Source: JBKBIP01 sp046297495 | GTDB taxonomy: Bacteria > Planctomycetota > Planctomycetia > Gemmatales > Gemmataceae | Direction: 5' to 3' | DNA: 39,913 nt | Assembly: GCA_046297495.1 (NCBI GenBank) | Contig: JBKBIP010000040.1 | Coordinates: forward strand, 1-39,913 | Part shown: positions 1 to 7,451 of the stretch, piece by piece | Layout of the letters: every line of letters begins with the position of its first letter | How positions within the stretch are numbered: the stretch's first letter is position 1 | Notes under the pieces: model-generated | The model's input: only the letters and a program-made list of their open reading frames with translations | What the model was told of the DNA's origin: nothing | Database searches by the model: none | Program-made: the position numbers and the translations under genes

Positions 1-194
1 GCATCGGGATGACAGCGCGACAAAGCCAACACGATGAGACCGCCGAACGACAGGCCCTTGTTCAACACGAAGACGGGCAATTGCTCGACACTGGTTCCCT
101 TGAACACGACATACCGCACTGCCGCATAGACAACACATCCCCATGTCACCAACCAAGGCAGCCATCGACCGCTTTTTTGACTATTTTTCGTCAT
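1..194 (-). CDS. N-terminal part of a membrane protein, cut by window edge
   Basis: An open frame begins at an ATG (complement of 192-194) and runs off the left edge without a stop. The 64 visible residues start MTKNSQKSGRWLPWLVTW and form two hydrophobic segments, roughly residues 12-30 and 38-58, separated by a short polar loop with VFKGTSVEQLP. This two-helix hairpin is typical of a polytopic inner-membrane protein. The style recalls planctomycete ferric-reductase-like membrane proteins, but that is only an impression and I assign no function. No good Shine-Dalgarno site precedes the ATG. It is divergent from the antiporter at 443, with about 250 bases of spacer in which I recognise no clear promoter. 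Confidence 0.5.
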   Translation of the reverse strand, partial: MTKNSQKSGRWLPWLVTWGCVVYAAVRYVVFKGTSVEQLPVFVLNKGLSFGGLIVLALSRCHPD

Positions 195-442
195 GTGTTA
201 GGATCCATTGCTCCGGGCATCGACAATTTTTCTCTCCCCTGAACTGTATGCGACCGGCGGGCAAGAATCCATCCCTCACCAACTCCACGGCACACACAAA
301 GCATCCGCGTGGGACCATCCATCACGCCTGTATTTCTCTCCTGGACAAAAGAATCGTCCCGACAGGTAGCCCGCGTGGAGTTTGCCTGATACCATCTCAG
401 AAAGTTGATTATTCGTAATTTCCTCATTGGGCGAGCCAGCGC

Positions 443-1726
443 ATGGACCTGTTTCAAATCATTGCCGTGCTGATCACGTTGTCGGCATTGTTCAGTTTCA
501 TCAATTATCACTGGTTGAAGCTGCCGACGACGATTGGCTTGATGATTCTGACCTTGGGGCTTTCGTTGGTCTTGATCGTCGGGGGATTAGCCTTTCCCGA
601 TCTGGAACGCCAGGCCGAGGCCGCCATCGCTGGCGTCGATTTCAACCAAGCCGTGATGCACGGCATGTTGGGATTCCTGCTGTTTGCCGGGGCGTTGCAC
701 ATCAACCTGAACGACTTGGCCAACGCCAAGTGGGTGATCCTGTCGCTGGCCACCATTGGCGTGTTGTTGTCCACATTCATCGTCGGCGTGCTGTCCTGGT
801 GTGTTTTGTATCTCATCGGCTTGGAAGTGAGCTTCATCTATTGCCTGTTGTTTGGCGCCTTGATCTCCCCGACCGATCCGATTGCCGTGCTGGGAATCGT
901 CAAGCAGATTGGCGCGCCCAAGGAGTTGGAGATCAAGATCGCCGGCGAATCGCTGTTCAATGACGGCGTGGGGGTGGTGGTCTTCCTGGGTTTGCTGGAA
1001 ATCGCCACCGGGGAACATGGCTTCGATGTCGGCCACCTGTCGTATCTGTTTCTCCAGGAGGCGGTGGGGGGGGCCGTCTTCGGTTTGGGCCTCGGCTACC
1101 TCGCCTTCCTGGCGCTGCGTTCGGTGGACAATTACCAGGTAGAGATTCTCATTTCACTGGCACTCGTGGCGGGGGGCTACGCGGTGGCCGACTATTTGCA
1201 CCTGTCCGGGCCGATCGCGATGGTGGTCGCGGGTCTGCTCATTGGCAATCATGGCCGGACTATGGCCATGTCGGCATCCACCACGGAGCACCTCGATTTG
1301 TTCTGGGAGTTGGTCGATGAAATTCTCAATGCCGTGTTGTTCGTCCTCATCGGTTTGGAAGTGCTGATTCTGACGTTCACGGCGCAATATCTGTTGGCGG
1401 GCGTGCTGCTGATTCCCCTGGTCGTCTTGGCTCGCTTCTTGGCCGTGGGGGCGCCGATTCGTCTGGGGCTGCGGCCGTGGCGGCAATTCCCCTCTGGCAC
1501 GGTGCGCATACTCACCTGGGCCGGTCTGCGCGGCGGCATCTCGGTGGCTTTAGCTTTGTCCATCCCCAGTCAAATTCATGGTCGGCACGTCCCGGAGCGT
1601 GACATCCTCATTGCCTGTACCTATGTCGTGGTGGTGTTCTCCATCATCGTGCAGGGGTTGACCATTGGCCCGCTAATCCAGCGCTTGATCAAACGCCCGG
1701 AAGCAGAAATTAAGCAAACCGTTTAG
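443..1726 (+). CDS. Na+/H+ antiporter, CPA1 (NhaP) type
   Basis: The 427-residue protein has about twelve hydrophobic segments throughout, as expected of a cation:proton antiporter exchanging Na+ (or K+) for H+ across the inner membrane. The CPA1 signature is visible as LISPTDPIAVLGI (around residue 140) and ESLFNDGVGVVVFLGLLE (around residue 170), which carries the Asp of the ion site. GPIAMVVAGLLIGNHG and TWAGLRGGISVALALS in the C-terminal half are also family-typical. It lacks the long cytoplasmic tail of eukaryotic NHEs. The start at 443 gives a normal N-terminus, though the ribosome site is weak. The stop lies inside the left arm of a 17-bp palindrome. Subfamily and ion preference cannot be read from the sequence. 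Confidence 0.9.
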   Translation: MDLFQIIAVLITLSALFSFINYHWLKLPTTIGLMILTLGLSLVLIVGGLAFPDLERQAEAAIAGVDFNQAVMHGMLGFLLFAGALHINLNDLANAKWVILSLATIGVLLSTFIVGVLSWCVLYLIGLEVSFIYCLLFGALISPTDPIAVLGIVKQIGAPKELEIKIAGESLFNDGVGVVVFLGLLEIATGEHGFDVGHLSYLFLQEAVGGAVFGLGLGYLAFLALRSVDNYQVEILISLALVAGGYAVADYLHLSGPIAMVVAGLLIGNHGRTMAMSASTTEHLDLFWELVDEILNAVLFVLIGLEVLILTFTAQYLLAGVLLIPLVVLARFLAVGAPIRLGLRPWRQFPSGTVRILTWAGLRGGISVALALSIPSQIHGRHVPERDILIACTYVVVVFSIIVQGLTIGPLIQRLIKRPEAEIKQTV

Positions 1727-1767
1727 CGGGCGAGCCACAGGCTCCGCCGATGGCTCACCCGCTAAAC
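1721..1767. repeat. Intergenic palindrome between antiporter and rpe
   Basis: Arms 1721-1737 (GTTTAGCGGGCGAGCCA) and 1751-1767 (TGGCTCACCCGCTAAAC) pair with one mismatch around a 13-base loop. The antiporter stop codon (1724-1726) is inside the left arm. There is no U-run, so it is not a textbook terminator. It looks like a member of a dispersed planctomycete-type intergenic repeat family, and may stabilise or process the transcript end. Confidence 0.8.
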
Positions 1768-1830
1768 GCTGTCCCGTCGGATCGCTACAATCTTCCTTGA
1801 CACCAATTCTCGGATACAAGGAAAGCAAAC

Positions 1831-2493
1831 ATGGCGCATTTAGCTCCATCCATCTTGGCGGCGGATTTCTCCCGCTTGGGGGAACAAGTGCTGCAGACCG
1901 AACGGGCCGGCGTCCAGCGCATTCAAATCGATGTCATGGATGGTCACTTCGTCCCCAACTTGAGCATGGGACCAGGGGTGGTTAAGAGTCTGCGCGGCGC
2001 CACGCGCATGGAGTTGGAAGTCCACCTGATGATCAAGGAGCCGTTCCAGTTCGCCGACGACTTCCTGGCAGCTGGGACGGATCGCCTTATCTTTCATATC
2101 GAAGTGCAGCCCAATCCACGCCCCTTGTTGCGCTACTTGCACGCGCGCGGCATTCAGGCGGGGGTAGCCATCAAACCGGAAACGCCCTTGGAGATATTGG
2201 AACCCTATCTGCCCGACATGGACTTAGCCTTGTGCATGACGGTTCACCCCGGTTTCGGCGGCCAGTCGTTTCTACCGGAAAGCCTCGCCCGCATCCGCCA
2301 ATTGCGCCAGCTGATCGACAAACGGAACCCGCGCTGCGAGCTGGAAGTCGATGGCGGCATCGACAAAACCACCATCCGCGGCGCGCATGAAGCTGGCGCG
2401 AACGTCTTCGTGGCGGGGACGGCGGTGTTTGGCGCGCCGCACGGACCCGCCCACGCCGTGCGCGAGCTGATGCAGCTGTTGGGGAAGGGTTAA
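1831..2493 (+). CDS. rpe: Ribulose-phosphate 3-epimerase
   Basis: This cytoplasmic TIM-barrel enzyme interconverts D-ribulose 5-phosphate and D-xylulose 5-phosphate in the pentose phosphate pathway. All family signatures are present in order: APSILAADFSRLGEQV at the N-terminus, IDVMDGHFVPNLSMGP with the catalytic Asp, the metal-binding VHLM, MTVHPGFGGQSF near residue 140, and ELEVDGGI with the second catalytic Asp near residue 175. The length of 220 residues is normal. The start at 1831 is preceded by an AAGGAAAG ribosome site at good spacing. It lies 104 bases after the antiporter stop, separated by a palindrome, and a TACAAT -10-like hexamer at 1786-1791 could give it its own promoter, although no matching -35 box is visible. 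It converges on nadE, 11 bases away. Confidence 0.97.
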   Translation: MAHLAPSILAADFSRLGEQVLQTERAGVQRIQIDVMDGHFVPNLSMGPGVVKSLRGATRMELEVHLMIKEPFQFADDFLAAGTDRLIFHIEVQPNPRPLLRYLHARGIQAGVAIKPETPLEILEPYLPDMDLALCMTVHPGFGGQSFLPESLARIRQLRQLIDKRNPRCELEVDGGIDKTTIRGAHEAGANVFVAGTAVFGAPHGPAHAVRELMQLLGKG

Positions 2494-2504
2494 AGTTGGT
2501 TGGC

Positions 2505-4508
2505 TTATTCCTCCGCCCAGCGCAGCCACAAGGCGGCCTCGGCGTCGCTGGGCATGCGCCAGTCGCCGCGTGGAGAGAGGCTGATGGAACCGACCTTGGG
2601 GCCGTCCGGCAAGCAGGAACGCTTGAACTGATTGGCGAAGAAGCGGCGCAGGAACACGGCCAGCCAGCGGCGGATTTCTTCCGGGGTGTAAGGGCGGTCG
2701 AAGCGGGCATGCTCGGCCAAGTAGAGAATCTTTTCCGGCGGCGCTCCGTAGCGCAAAACGTGGAATAGGAAGAAATCGTGCAGTTCATAAGGACCGATGA
2801 CTGCTTCGGTTTCCTGCGTGATTTGGCCGTCTTCGTCGATGGGCAGCAGCTCCGGTGAAATCTCGGTGGCGACAATATCCAGCAAAATCCGGCGCGTCTC
2901 GCCGTCAAATTCATTCTCCGCCACCCAGCGCACCAGGAACTTGACCAGGGTTTTGGGAATGCTGCCATTCGGATTGTACATGCTCATGTGATCGGCATTG
3001 TACGTACACCAACCCAAGGCCAACTCGGACACGTCGCCGGTGCCGATCACGAAGCCGGCGTTCATCAGGATGCTGGTGCGCGTGCGGGCCTGGATATTTT
3101 CAAAGACCAGGTCCTGACGCTGCTCGGCGGGCAAACGCTGCAACTTGGCGGTCAGTTCCTCCACGGAAAGCCCAGTCAGGTTAATACCGAACGGTTGATG
3201 ACCCAAAGCACGCATCTGTTCCAGGCACAGGGGGCGAATGTCGATTTCCGCCGTGGTGACATCCAGCTGTTGCATCAGGGCGCGGGCGTTGTCGCGGGTG
3301 CGGCTGGTGGTGCCGAAGCCAGGCATGGTGAAAGCGTGGATGCGTGAACGGGGAACGTGCAGCGCGTCCACGGTCCGGCAGGCGACCAATAGCGCCAACG
3401 TCGAATCCAGACCCCCCGAAATGCCGATGGATACCGCTGGCTTGCCGATGTGTTCCAACCGCTTGGCCAGGCCGGCGACCTGAGTGTGAAAGATTTCCTC
3501 GCAGCGCTCGCGCAACTGCTCGTGGCCGCGCGGCACGAACGGATGGGCCTCGACTTCACGGAGCAGGCGGCGCGGCTCCGACGGCGCGGGGAGCGCGAAC
3601 GGCACATAGTCGAAGTGGTGCAACGGTCCATTTTGGTACTGCCCCGCGCCGAAACTGTTGGTCCTCATGCGGTCGACACGTACGCGGTCGAGGTCCACGT
3701 CGGCGACCAACAAGGTTTCTTCTCGTTGGAAGCGTCGCGACTCGGCCAGTAAGACGCCATTCTCGGCGATCAGACAATGACCACCAAATACCACATCGGT
3801 CGTCGATTCCCAGACCCCGCAGGAAGCATAGACATACGCCGCCATACAGCGCCCGGACTGGTTCTGCACGAGTTGGCGGCGATAGTTGGCTTTGCCGATG
3901 GTTTCATTGCTGGCTGACAAGTTCACCAACACCGTCGCGCCGGCCAAGGCTTGATACGAGCTGGGGGGAATCGGCACCCACAAGTCCTCGCAGACCTCCA
4001 CGCCGACGATAGCTCCTACGCTGCCTTCCGCCGCGAACAACAAATGGGTGCCAAATGGCGTTTCTTCATCCCCCAATTGAATTCGCGTGCTTCGAGCGGC
4101 GGCGGCTGGGGCGAACCAGCGATCCTCGTAAAATTCCTTGTAGTTGGGGATAAACGACTTGGGAATGACACCTAGCACTCGCCCCCCGCGCAGCACGGCG
4201 GCGCAATTGAAGAGGCGATCATCCACCGCCAGCGGCAGACCAACCACCGCCAAACCGGAGTACAGCGCAGCGCTGTCATGGGCGAGTTGGGCCAGGGCCG
4301 CGCGCGCGCCGCGCAACAGCGTATCCTGATGAAACAAATCAGCGCAGGTGTAACCGGTCAGAGCCAATTCAGGAAAGACGAGCACTGCGACCCCTGCGTT
4401 CTCCGCCTTGGCCATCAAGGTGAGCATGCGCTCGGCATTGAACGCGCAATGAGCGACGCGCAACACCGGCACCGCCGCCGCCACTCGCAGAAAACCGTGA
4501 TGGGTCAT
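2505..4508 (-). CDS. nadE: Glutamine-dependent NAD+ synthetase
   Basis: This cytoplasmic enzyme amidates nicotinate adenine dinucleotide to NAD+, the last step of NAD synthesis, using ammonia from glutamine. An N-terminal nitrilase-type glutaminase domain (about residues 1-290) shows the Glu-Lys-Cys triad in VFPELALTGYTC, IPKSFIPNYKEF and VEVCEDLWVP. The C-terminal ATP-pyrophosphatase domain carries the P-loop SIGISGGLDSTLALL (near residue 335). At 667 residues it is the normal length of the two-domain form. The frame stays open to an ATG at 4601, but the extra 31 residues are unlike the family and are encoded largely by a dispersed repeat (4546-4596). The start MTHHGFLRVAAA at 4508 is therefore preferred, despite a weak ribosome site. 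It follows the nicotinate phosphoribosyltransferase gene in a likely two-gene NAD operon. Confidence 0.95.
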   Translation of the reverse strand: MTHHGFLRVAAAVPVLRVAHCAFNAERMLTLMAKAENAGVAVLVFPELALTGYTCADLFHQDTLLRGARAALAQLAHDSAALYSGLAVVGLPLAVDDRLFNCAAVLRGGRVLGVIPKSFIPNYKEFYEDRWFAPAAAARSTRIQLGDEETPFGTHLLFAAEGSVGAIVGVEVCEDLWVPIPPSSYQALAGATVLVNLSASNETIGKANYRRQLVQNQSGRCMAAYVYASCGVWESTTDVVFGGHCLIAENGVLLAESRRFQREETLLVADVDLDRVRVDRMRTNSFGAGQYQNGPLHHFDYVPFALPAPSEPRRLLREVEAHPFVPRGHEQLRERCEEIFHTQVAGLAKRLEHIGKPAVSIGISGGLDSTLALLVACRTVDALHVPRSRIHAFTMPGFGTTSRTRDNARALMQQLDVTTAEIDIRPLCLEQMRALGHQPFGINLTGLSVEELTAKLQRLPAEQRQDLVFENIQARTRTSILMNAGFVIGTGDVSELALGWCTYNADHMSMYNPNGSIPKTLVKFLVRWVAENEFDGETRRILLDIVATEISPELLPIDEDGQITQETEAVIGPYELHDFFLFHVLRYGAPPEKILYLAEHARFDRPYTPEEIRRWLAVFLRRFFANQFKRSCLPDGPKVGSISLSPRGDWRMPSDAEAALWLRWAEE

Positions 4509-4545
4509 GGACAATAACTCGTCAAATTTCAACAGGTATTCTTTG

Positions 4546-4596
4546 GATTTATCGTTTTGCGCACGCCATCGGATAGCAAGCGCGAACCGATGAATC
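4546..4596. repeat. Family A intergenic palindrome (GATTCATCGGTTCGCGC type)
   Basis: The left arm GATTTATCGTTTTGCGC (4546-4562) and right arm GCGCGAACCGATGAATC (4580-4596) form an imperfect inverted repeat. The right arm matches the consensus of five other copies in this window exactly or nearly so. It fills the gap between the nicotinate phosphoribosyltransferase-like gene and nadE, and explains the open but non-homologous N-terminal extension of the nadE frame. Confidence 0.8.
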
Positions 4597-4602
4597 TTCA
4601 TT

Positions 4603-6069
4603 TTACCCCAATCGTTCCCTGGCCGCCGCTACTTCGCGCGCTTTCATCTGCTGAAACTTGGTCATGTATCCTTGAATCTTCGCTGACAGCTCGAAGCGCC
4701 GGTACTGACCCCAAGTGCGGTCGGCGCGGGCGGCTTGGTCCGGAAAACTCTCGTGATAGACGATGCGCCCCTGTTCGACGAGCTTCACGAACAGCGGTTC
4801 GCCGGGCGGGTCTTCGGAGGCATCGGCGATGATCATGGTATCATTCCGGCCATAGACACGCAGATAGCCCCCTAGTGACTCCTTGCCGGGGGTGTTAGAG
4901 AACTTGACGTTGGGATGGTCGCCGGTGGCGGAGCGCTTGAACGCTGCCGCCAGGGTGTCCCGATGCACCAGCTGCCACCAATAGCCGCCAGCGCCGGGAA
5001 AGAGCAGCGTCGGTTCCTCTCCCGTCGCGCGGCGAAAATGCTCGTACACTTGCCGTACCAGGTCAGGAGTGATTTCACTTTCAAAAACGATCATGCGCGG
5101 CTTGAGGTGCCGCCGTTTCATCTCTTGAAAATACAACACGCACTGGCCGGCGATGTCGCCCGAATCGACGCGGATGCCGACTTGCTCATTTTCTGGATGA
5201 GCTTGCATGACGCGCAGGGCATTGTCCAGGCCAACCGTCTCGGCATCGACCAGATCGCACAACAACGACGCCTTGCCCATCGCCGTCACGAAGCGGTCCA
5301 TCATCTCATACTCGGCTTCGGTTAAGGTGCGGTCGAAGGACTGGGCGGCGCACATCATCTCATGGCCGATGGTGCCGACCGACTGGAACAGTTCGGGATA
5401 CATGAACTCGGCAGTGTCATTGGAAGTCAGCCGGCCGCCACCGCCGACGTAGCGGGCCAAGAGCAAGATGAGGTTGCAGACTTCGACAGGGGCCGAGCGC
5501 AAGCCGAACTCGGCGTCGCGCGGCGTGGCCAGCTTCATCAAGCGGGCCTTGGTGGCCTGGATGATCGGCGCGAAGTAGCGGCACATGGCCGGCTCCAGGT
5601 AGGAGACGGCGCCCCCTGGCCCCTCGAAAAACAGGCACGGCATCCCCGCCAAAAACGTCTGGCCGCCGGGAAAGCCCCAGATGTCGATGGGCAAATAAAT
5701 GTCTTCCCCCGGCTGCTCGGCCAAGATCATGTCCCAGACGGCGTGCGGAAACGCCTTGACGGCGGAATGCTCGGCGTACCAGCGGCGCGACAATTCAATG
5801 TCGGAACGGCGCAACGGCCGATGAAACCACTGCGCCAACATCGCCTCGTGCCCCGCCATGATCAGTTGATTGTCGGCGTTCTGCTCCGGCAGCCCCTTAC
5901 GCATGGTCAAGCCGTAGCCGGCCCGCTGTACTGCGATGTCTGGCACGGCGGCCCACATGGTGCGCTTGTAGGTGTCGGTACTCCCCGTCCAGCCGCCAAG
6001 AAGGAACAGCTTGGCGAAGAACTCTTCCCGCAGGGCGGCACGCTTGGCGGCAAAGGGATCAGTCGTCAT
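4603..6069 (-). CDS. pncB: Nicotinate phosphoribosyltransferase-like protein
   Basis: This probably makes nicotinate mononucleotide from nicotinate and PRPP (NAD salvage), in the cytoplasm. The 488-residue protein has family-like blocks: KRTMWAAVPDI and LTMRKGLP near the N-terminus, IDIWGFPGGQTFLAGMPCLF near residue 135, the GTIGHEMM loop near residue 255, the phosphate-binding strand VGIRVDSGDIAGQ near residue 315, and LLFPGAGGYWW in the C-terminal part. A nicotinamide-specific relative cannot be excluded. The start at 6069 (MTTDPFAAKR) has a perfect GGAGG four bases upstream. The longer frame from 6093 begins inside a palindrome. The stop is one base before an ATG of the open nadE frame. 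The ribosome site lies in the arm of a hairpin (6072-6102), so translation may be structure-dependent. Confidence 0.85.
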   Translation of the reverse strand: MTTDPFAAKRAALREEFFAKLFLLGGWTGSTDTYKRTMWAAVPDIAVQRAGYGLTMRKGLPEQNADNQLIMAGHEAMLAQWFHRPLRRSDIELSRRWYAEHSAVKAFPHAVWDMILAEQPGEDIYLPIDIWGFPGGQTFLAGMPCLFFEGPGGAVSYLEPAMCRYFAPIIQATKARLMKLATPRDAEFGLRSAPVEVCNLILLLARYVGGGGRLTSNDTAEFMYPELFQSVGTIGHEMMCAAQSFDRTLTEAEYEMMDRFVTAMGKASLLCDLVDAETVGLDNALRVMQAHPENEQVGIRVDSGDIAGQCVLYFQEMKRRHLKPRMIVFESEITPDLVRQVYEHFRRATGEEPTLLFPGAGGYWWQLVHRDTLAAAFKRSATGDHPNVKFSNTPGKESLGGYLRVYGRNDTMIIADASEDPPGEPLFVKLVEQGRIVYHESFPDQAARADRTWGQYRRFELSAKIQGYMTKFQQMKAREVAAARERLG

Positions 6070-6071
6070 AA

Positions 6072-6122
6072 GTCCTCCGGTATGGGAGCGCAACCGGAGG
6101 ACCTACGCCCGCCGTTCGCCCG
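6072..6122. repeat. Family B palindrome carrying the Shine-Dalgarno of the downstream gene
   Basis: GTCCTCCGGT (6072-6081) and ACCGGAGGAC (6093-6102) are perfect 10-bp inverted arms around an 11-base loop. The flank to 6122 (CTACGCCCGCCGTTCGCCCG) resembles the elements at 29299 and 32523. Read leftward, the second arm contains GGAGG (complement of 6074-6078), the ribosome site of the gene starting at 6069. The rest of the divergent spacer (6123-6320) shows no convincing promoter to me, although the oxidase operon promoter should lie there. Confidence 0.75.
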
Positions 6123-6320
6123 TTGCTATCTAATTTATGTTTTTCTGACGAAAAGCCGTGACAATTGAGCCGGAGATTATATCATGCCCCAAAGCAGGGG
6201 AGAGCAAAGCAATTTCTGACCCATGTCCAGGATGCGACCCCCTGCCATCCCTACGGTGCTCAGAGCAAGCAGCAGGAGGCTGTCGGCGTGCCGGCAGCAT
6301 GATTTCACGCGAGGCGCAGC

Positions 6321-7439
6321 ATGCCCCGAAACACACCGTTGGAACAGCGCAGGCATCCTCCCTGGAACGGCCAATTGACTTGGTTTTCAGGCGGTCTGTT
6401 GGCCGTGGCGCAGGCGCCGCCAGACAACCTGTCCATGTTCGATCCAGTCTCCCCGCCAGCTGAAAGCATATTAAATCTGACGTATCTCTTGTTGGGGATC
6501 ACCGGCGCCATTTTCCTGGTGGTCGAGGGAATGTTGGTCTGGTGCATCTATCGCTATCGCCAGAAACCGGGGACCGAAACCGAGCCGCCGCAAAACTACG
6601 GCAGCAAGCCGGTCGAGCTGGCCTGGACGGTGACGCCTGCCCTGATCGTGTTCGTGCTATTTCTCATCGTTTTTCGCACTATCGCCGATACGCGCCGCGA
6701 CCCACACCAAGCGCCCCCCCCCGGCTCCAAGCCGCTCCATGTGACCGTGATCGGCCATCAGTGGTGGTGGGAATACGTCTATGAGAAATACGACGGCACG
6801 GAGATTCGTTCCGAGGATGTCAAGGATGGCAAGCCTGTCTCACAGCGCTACATGAAGACGGCCAACGAGCTACACGTCCCCGCCAGCGCGGATGGCACAC
6901 CTCGACCTGTCTATCTACACCTGCAATCCGTCGATGTGATTCATAGCTTCTGGGTGCCGCGCCTGGCTGGCAAGACGGACGTGATCCCCAATCGCATCAA
7001 TCACATGTGGTTTCAATCCGCCATTCCTGGGTTGTATCTCGGCCAATGCGCCGAATACTGCGGCACGCAGCACGCCGGCATGTTGCTGCGCGTCTATGTC
7101 GATCCCGTGGATGAGTTTGAAACCTGGCTGGCGAACGAGCGCAAACCCGCCGTGGAAGACCCCGCCGCGGCCGCCGGCAAGAAAGTCCTGGAGTCAGAAG
7201 CATGCATGAACTGCCATACCGTGCGCGGCACGGCGGCGCAAGGTGGTTTCGGCCCCGACCTGACGCACTTGATGAGCCGGGAAACGATTGCCTCCGGCCT
7301 GGAGCCGAACAATAAGGAGATGCTGCGGGTCTGGGTCAAGGACCCGCAACAGATCAAGCCCGGCTGCCGGATGCCAGCCATGAACTTGACCGACGCGGAA
7401 ATCGATCAGGTCGTGGCGTATTTGCTGACACTAAAGTGA
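6321..7439 (+). CDS. ctaC: Cytochrome c oxidase subunit II fused to cytochrome c (caa3 type)
   Basis: This subunit accepts electrons at CuA and feeds the heme a/CuB centre. An N-terminal signal-like stretch (LTWFSGGLLAVAQA) is followed by two transmembrane helices (about residues 50-75 and 95-118) and a periplasmic cupredoxin domain. CuA ligands are visible in DVIHSFWVPRLAGKTDV (His) and GQCAEYCGTQHAGM (two Cys, Glu, His, Met). The last ~90 residues form a class I cytochrome c with CMNCH near residue 295 and a Met ligand in CRMPAM near the end, so the oxidase carries its own electron-entry heme. The start at 6321 has GAGG six bases upstream. It opens the complex III/IV cluster and is 12 bases before subunit I. 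Confidence 0.95.
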   Translation: MPRNTPLEQRRHPPWNGQLTWFSGGLLAVAQAPPDNLSMFDPVSPPAESILNLTYLLLGITGAIFLVVEGMLVWCIYRYRQKPGTETEPPQNYGSKPVELAWTVTPALIVFVLFLIVFRTIADTRRDPHQAPPPGSKPLHVTVIGHQWWWEYVYEKYDGTEIRSEDVKDGKPVSQRYMKTANELHVPASADGTPRPVYLHLQSVDVIHSFWVPRLAGKTDVIPNRINHMWFQSAIPGLYLGQCAEYCGTQHAGMLLRVYVDPVDEFETWLANERKPAVEDPAAAAGKKVLESEACMNCHTVRGTAAQGGFGPDLTHLMSRETIASGLEPNNKEMLRVWVKDPQQIKPGCRMPAMNLTDAEIDQVVAYLLTLK

Positions 7440-7451
7440 GAGACGAACCTC

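Noticed and set aside
9..418. Rightward open frames of 77 and 91 codons at the left edge
   Set aside because: Low-complexity translations without family features. The opposite strand at 1-194 gives a far more protein-like membrane segment.
6123..6320. Promoter search in the divergent spacer before the oxidase cluster (TATATC near 6178 and TTGTCA on the minus strand)
   Set aside because: No partner hexamer occurs at 15-19 bases for either, so no promoter is claimed.
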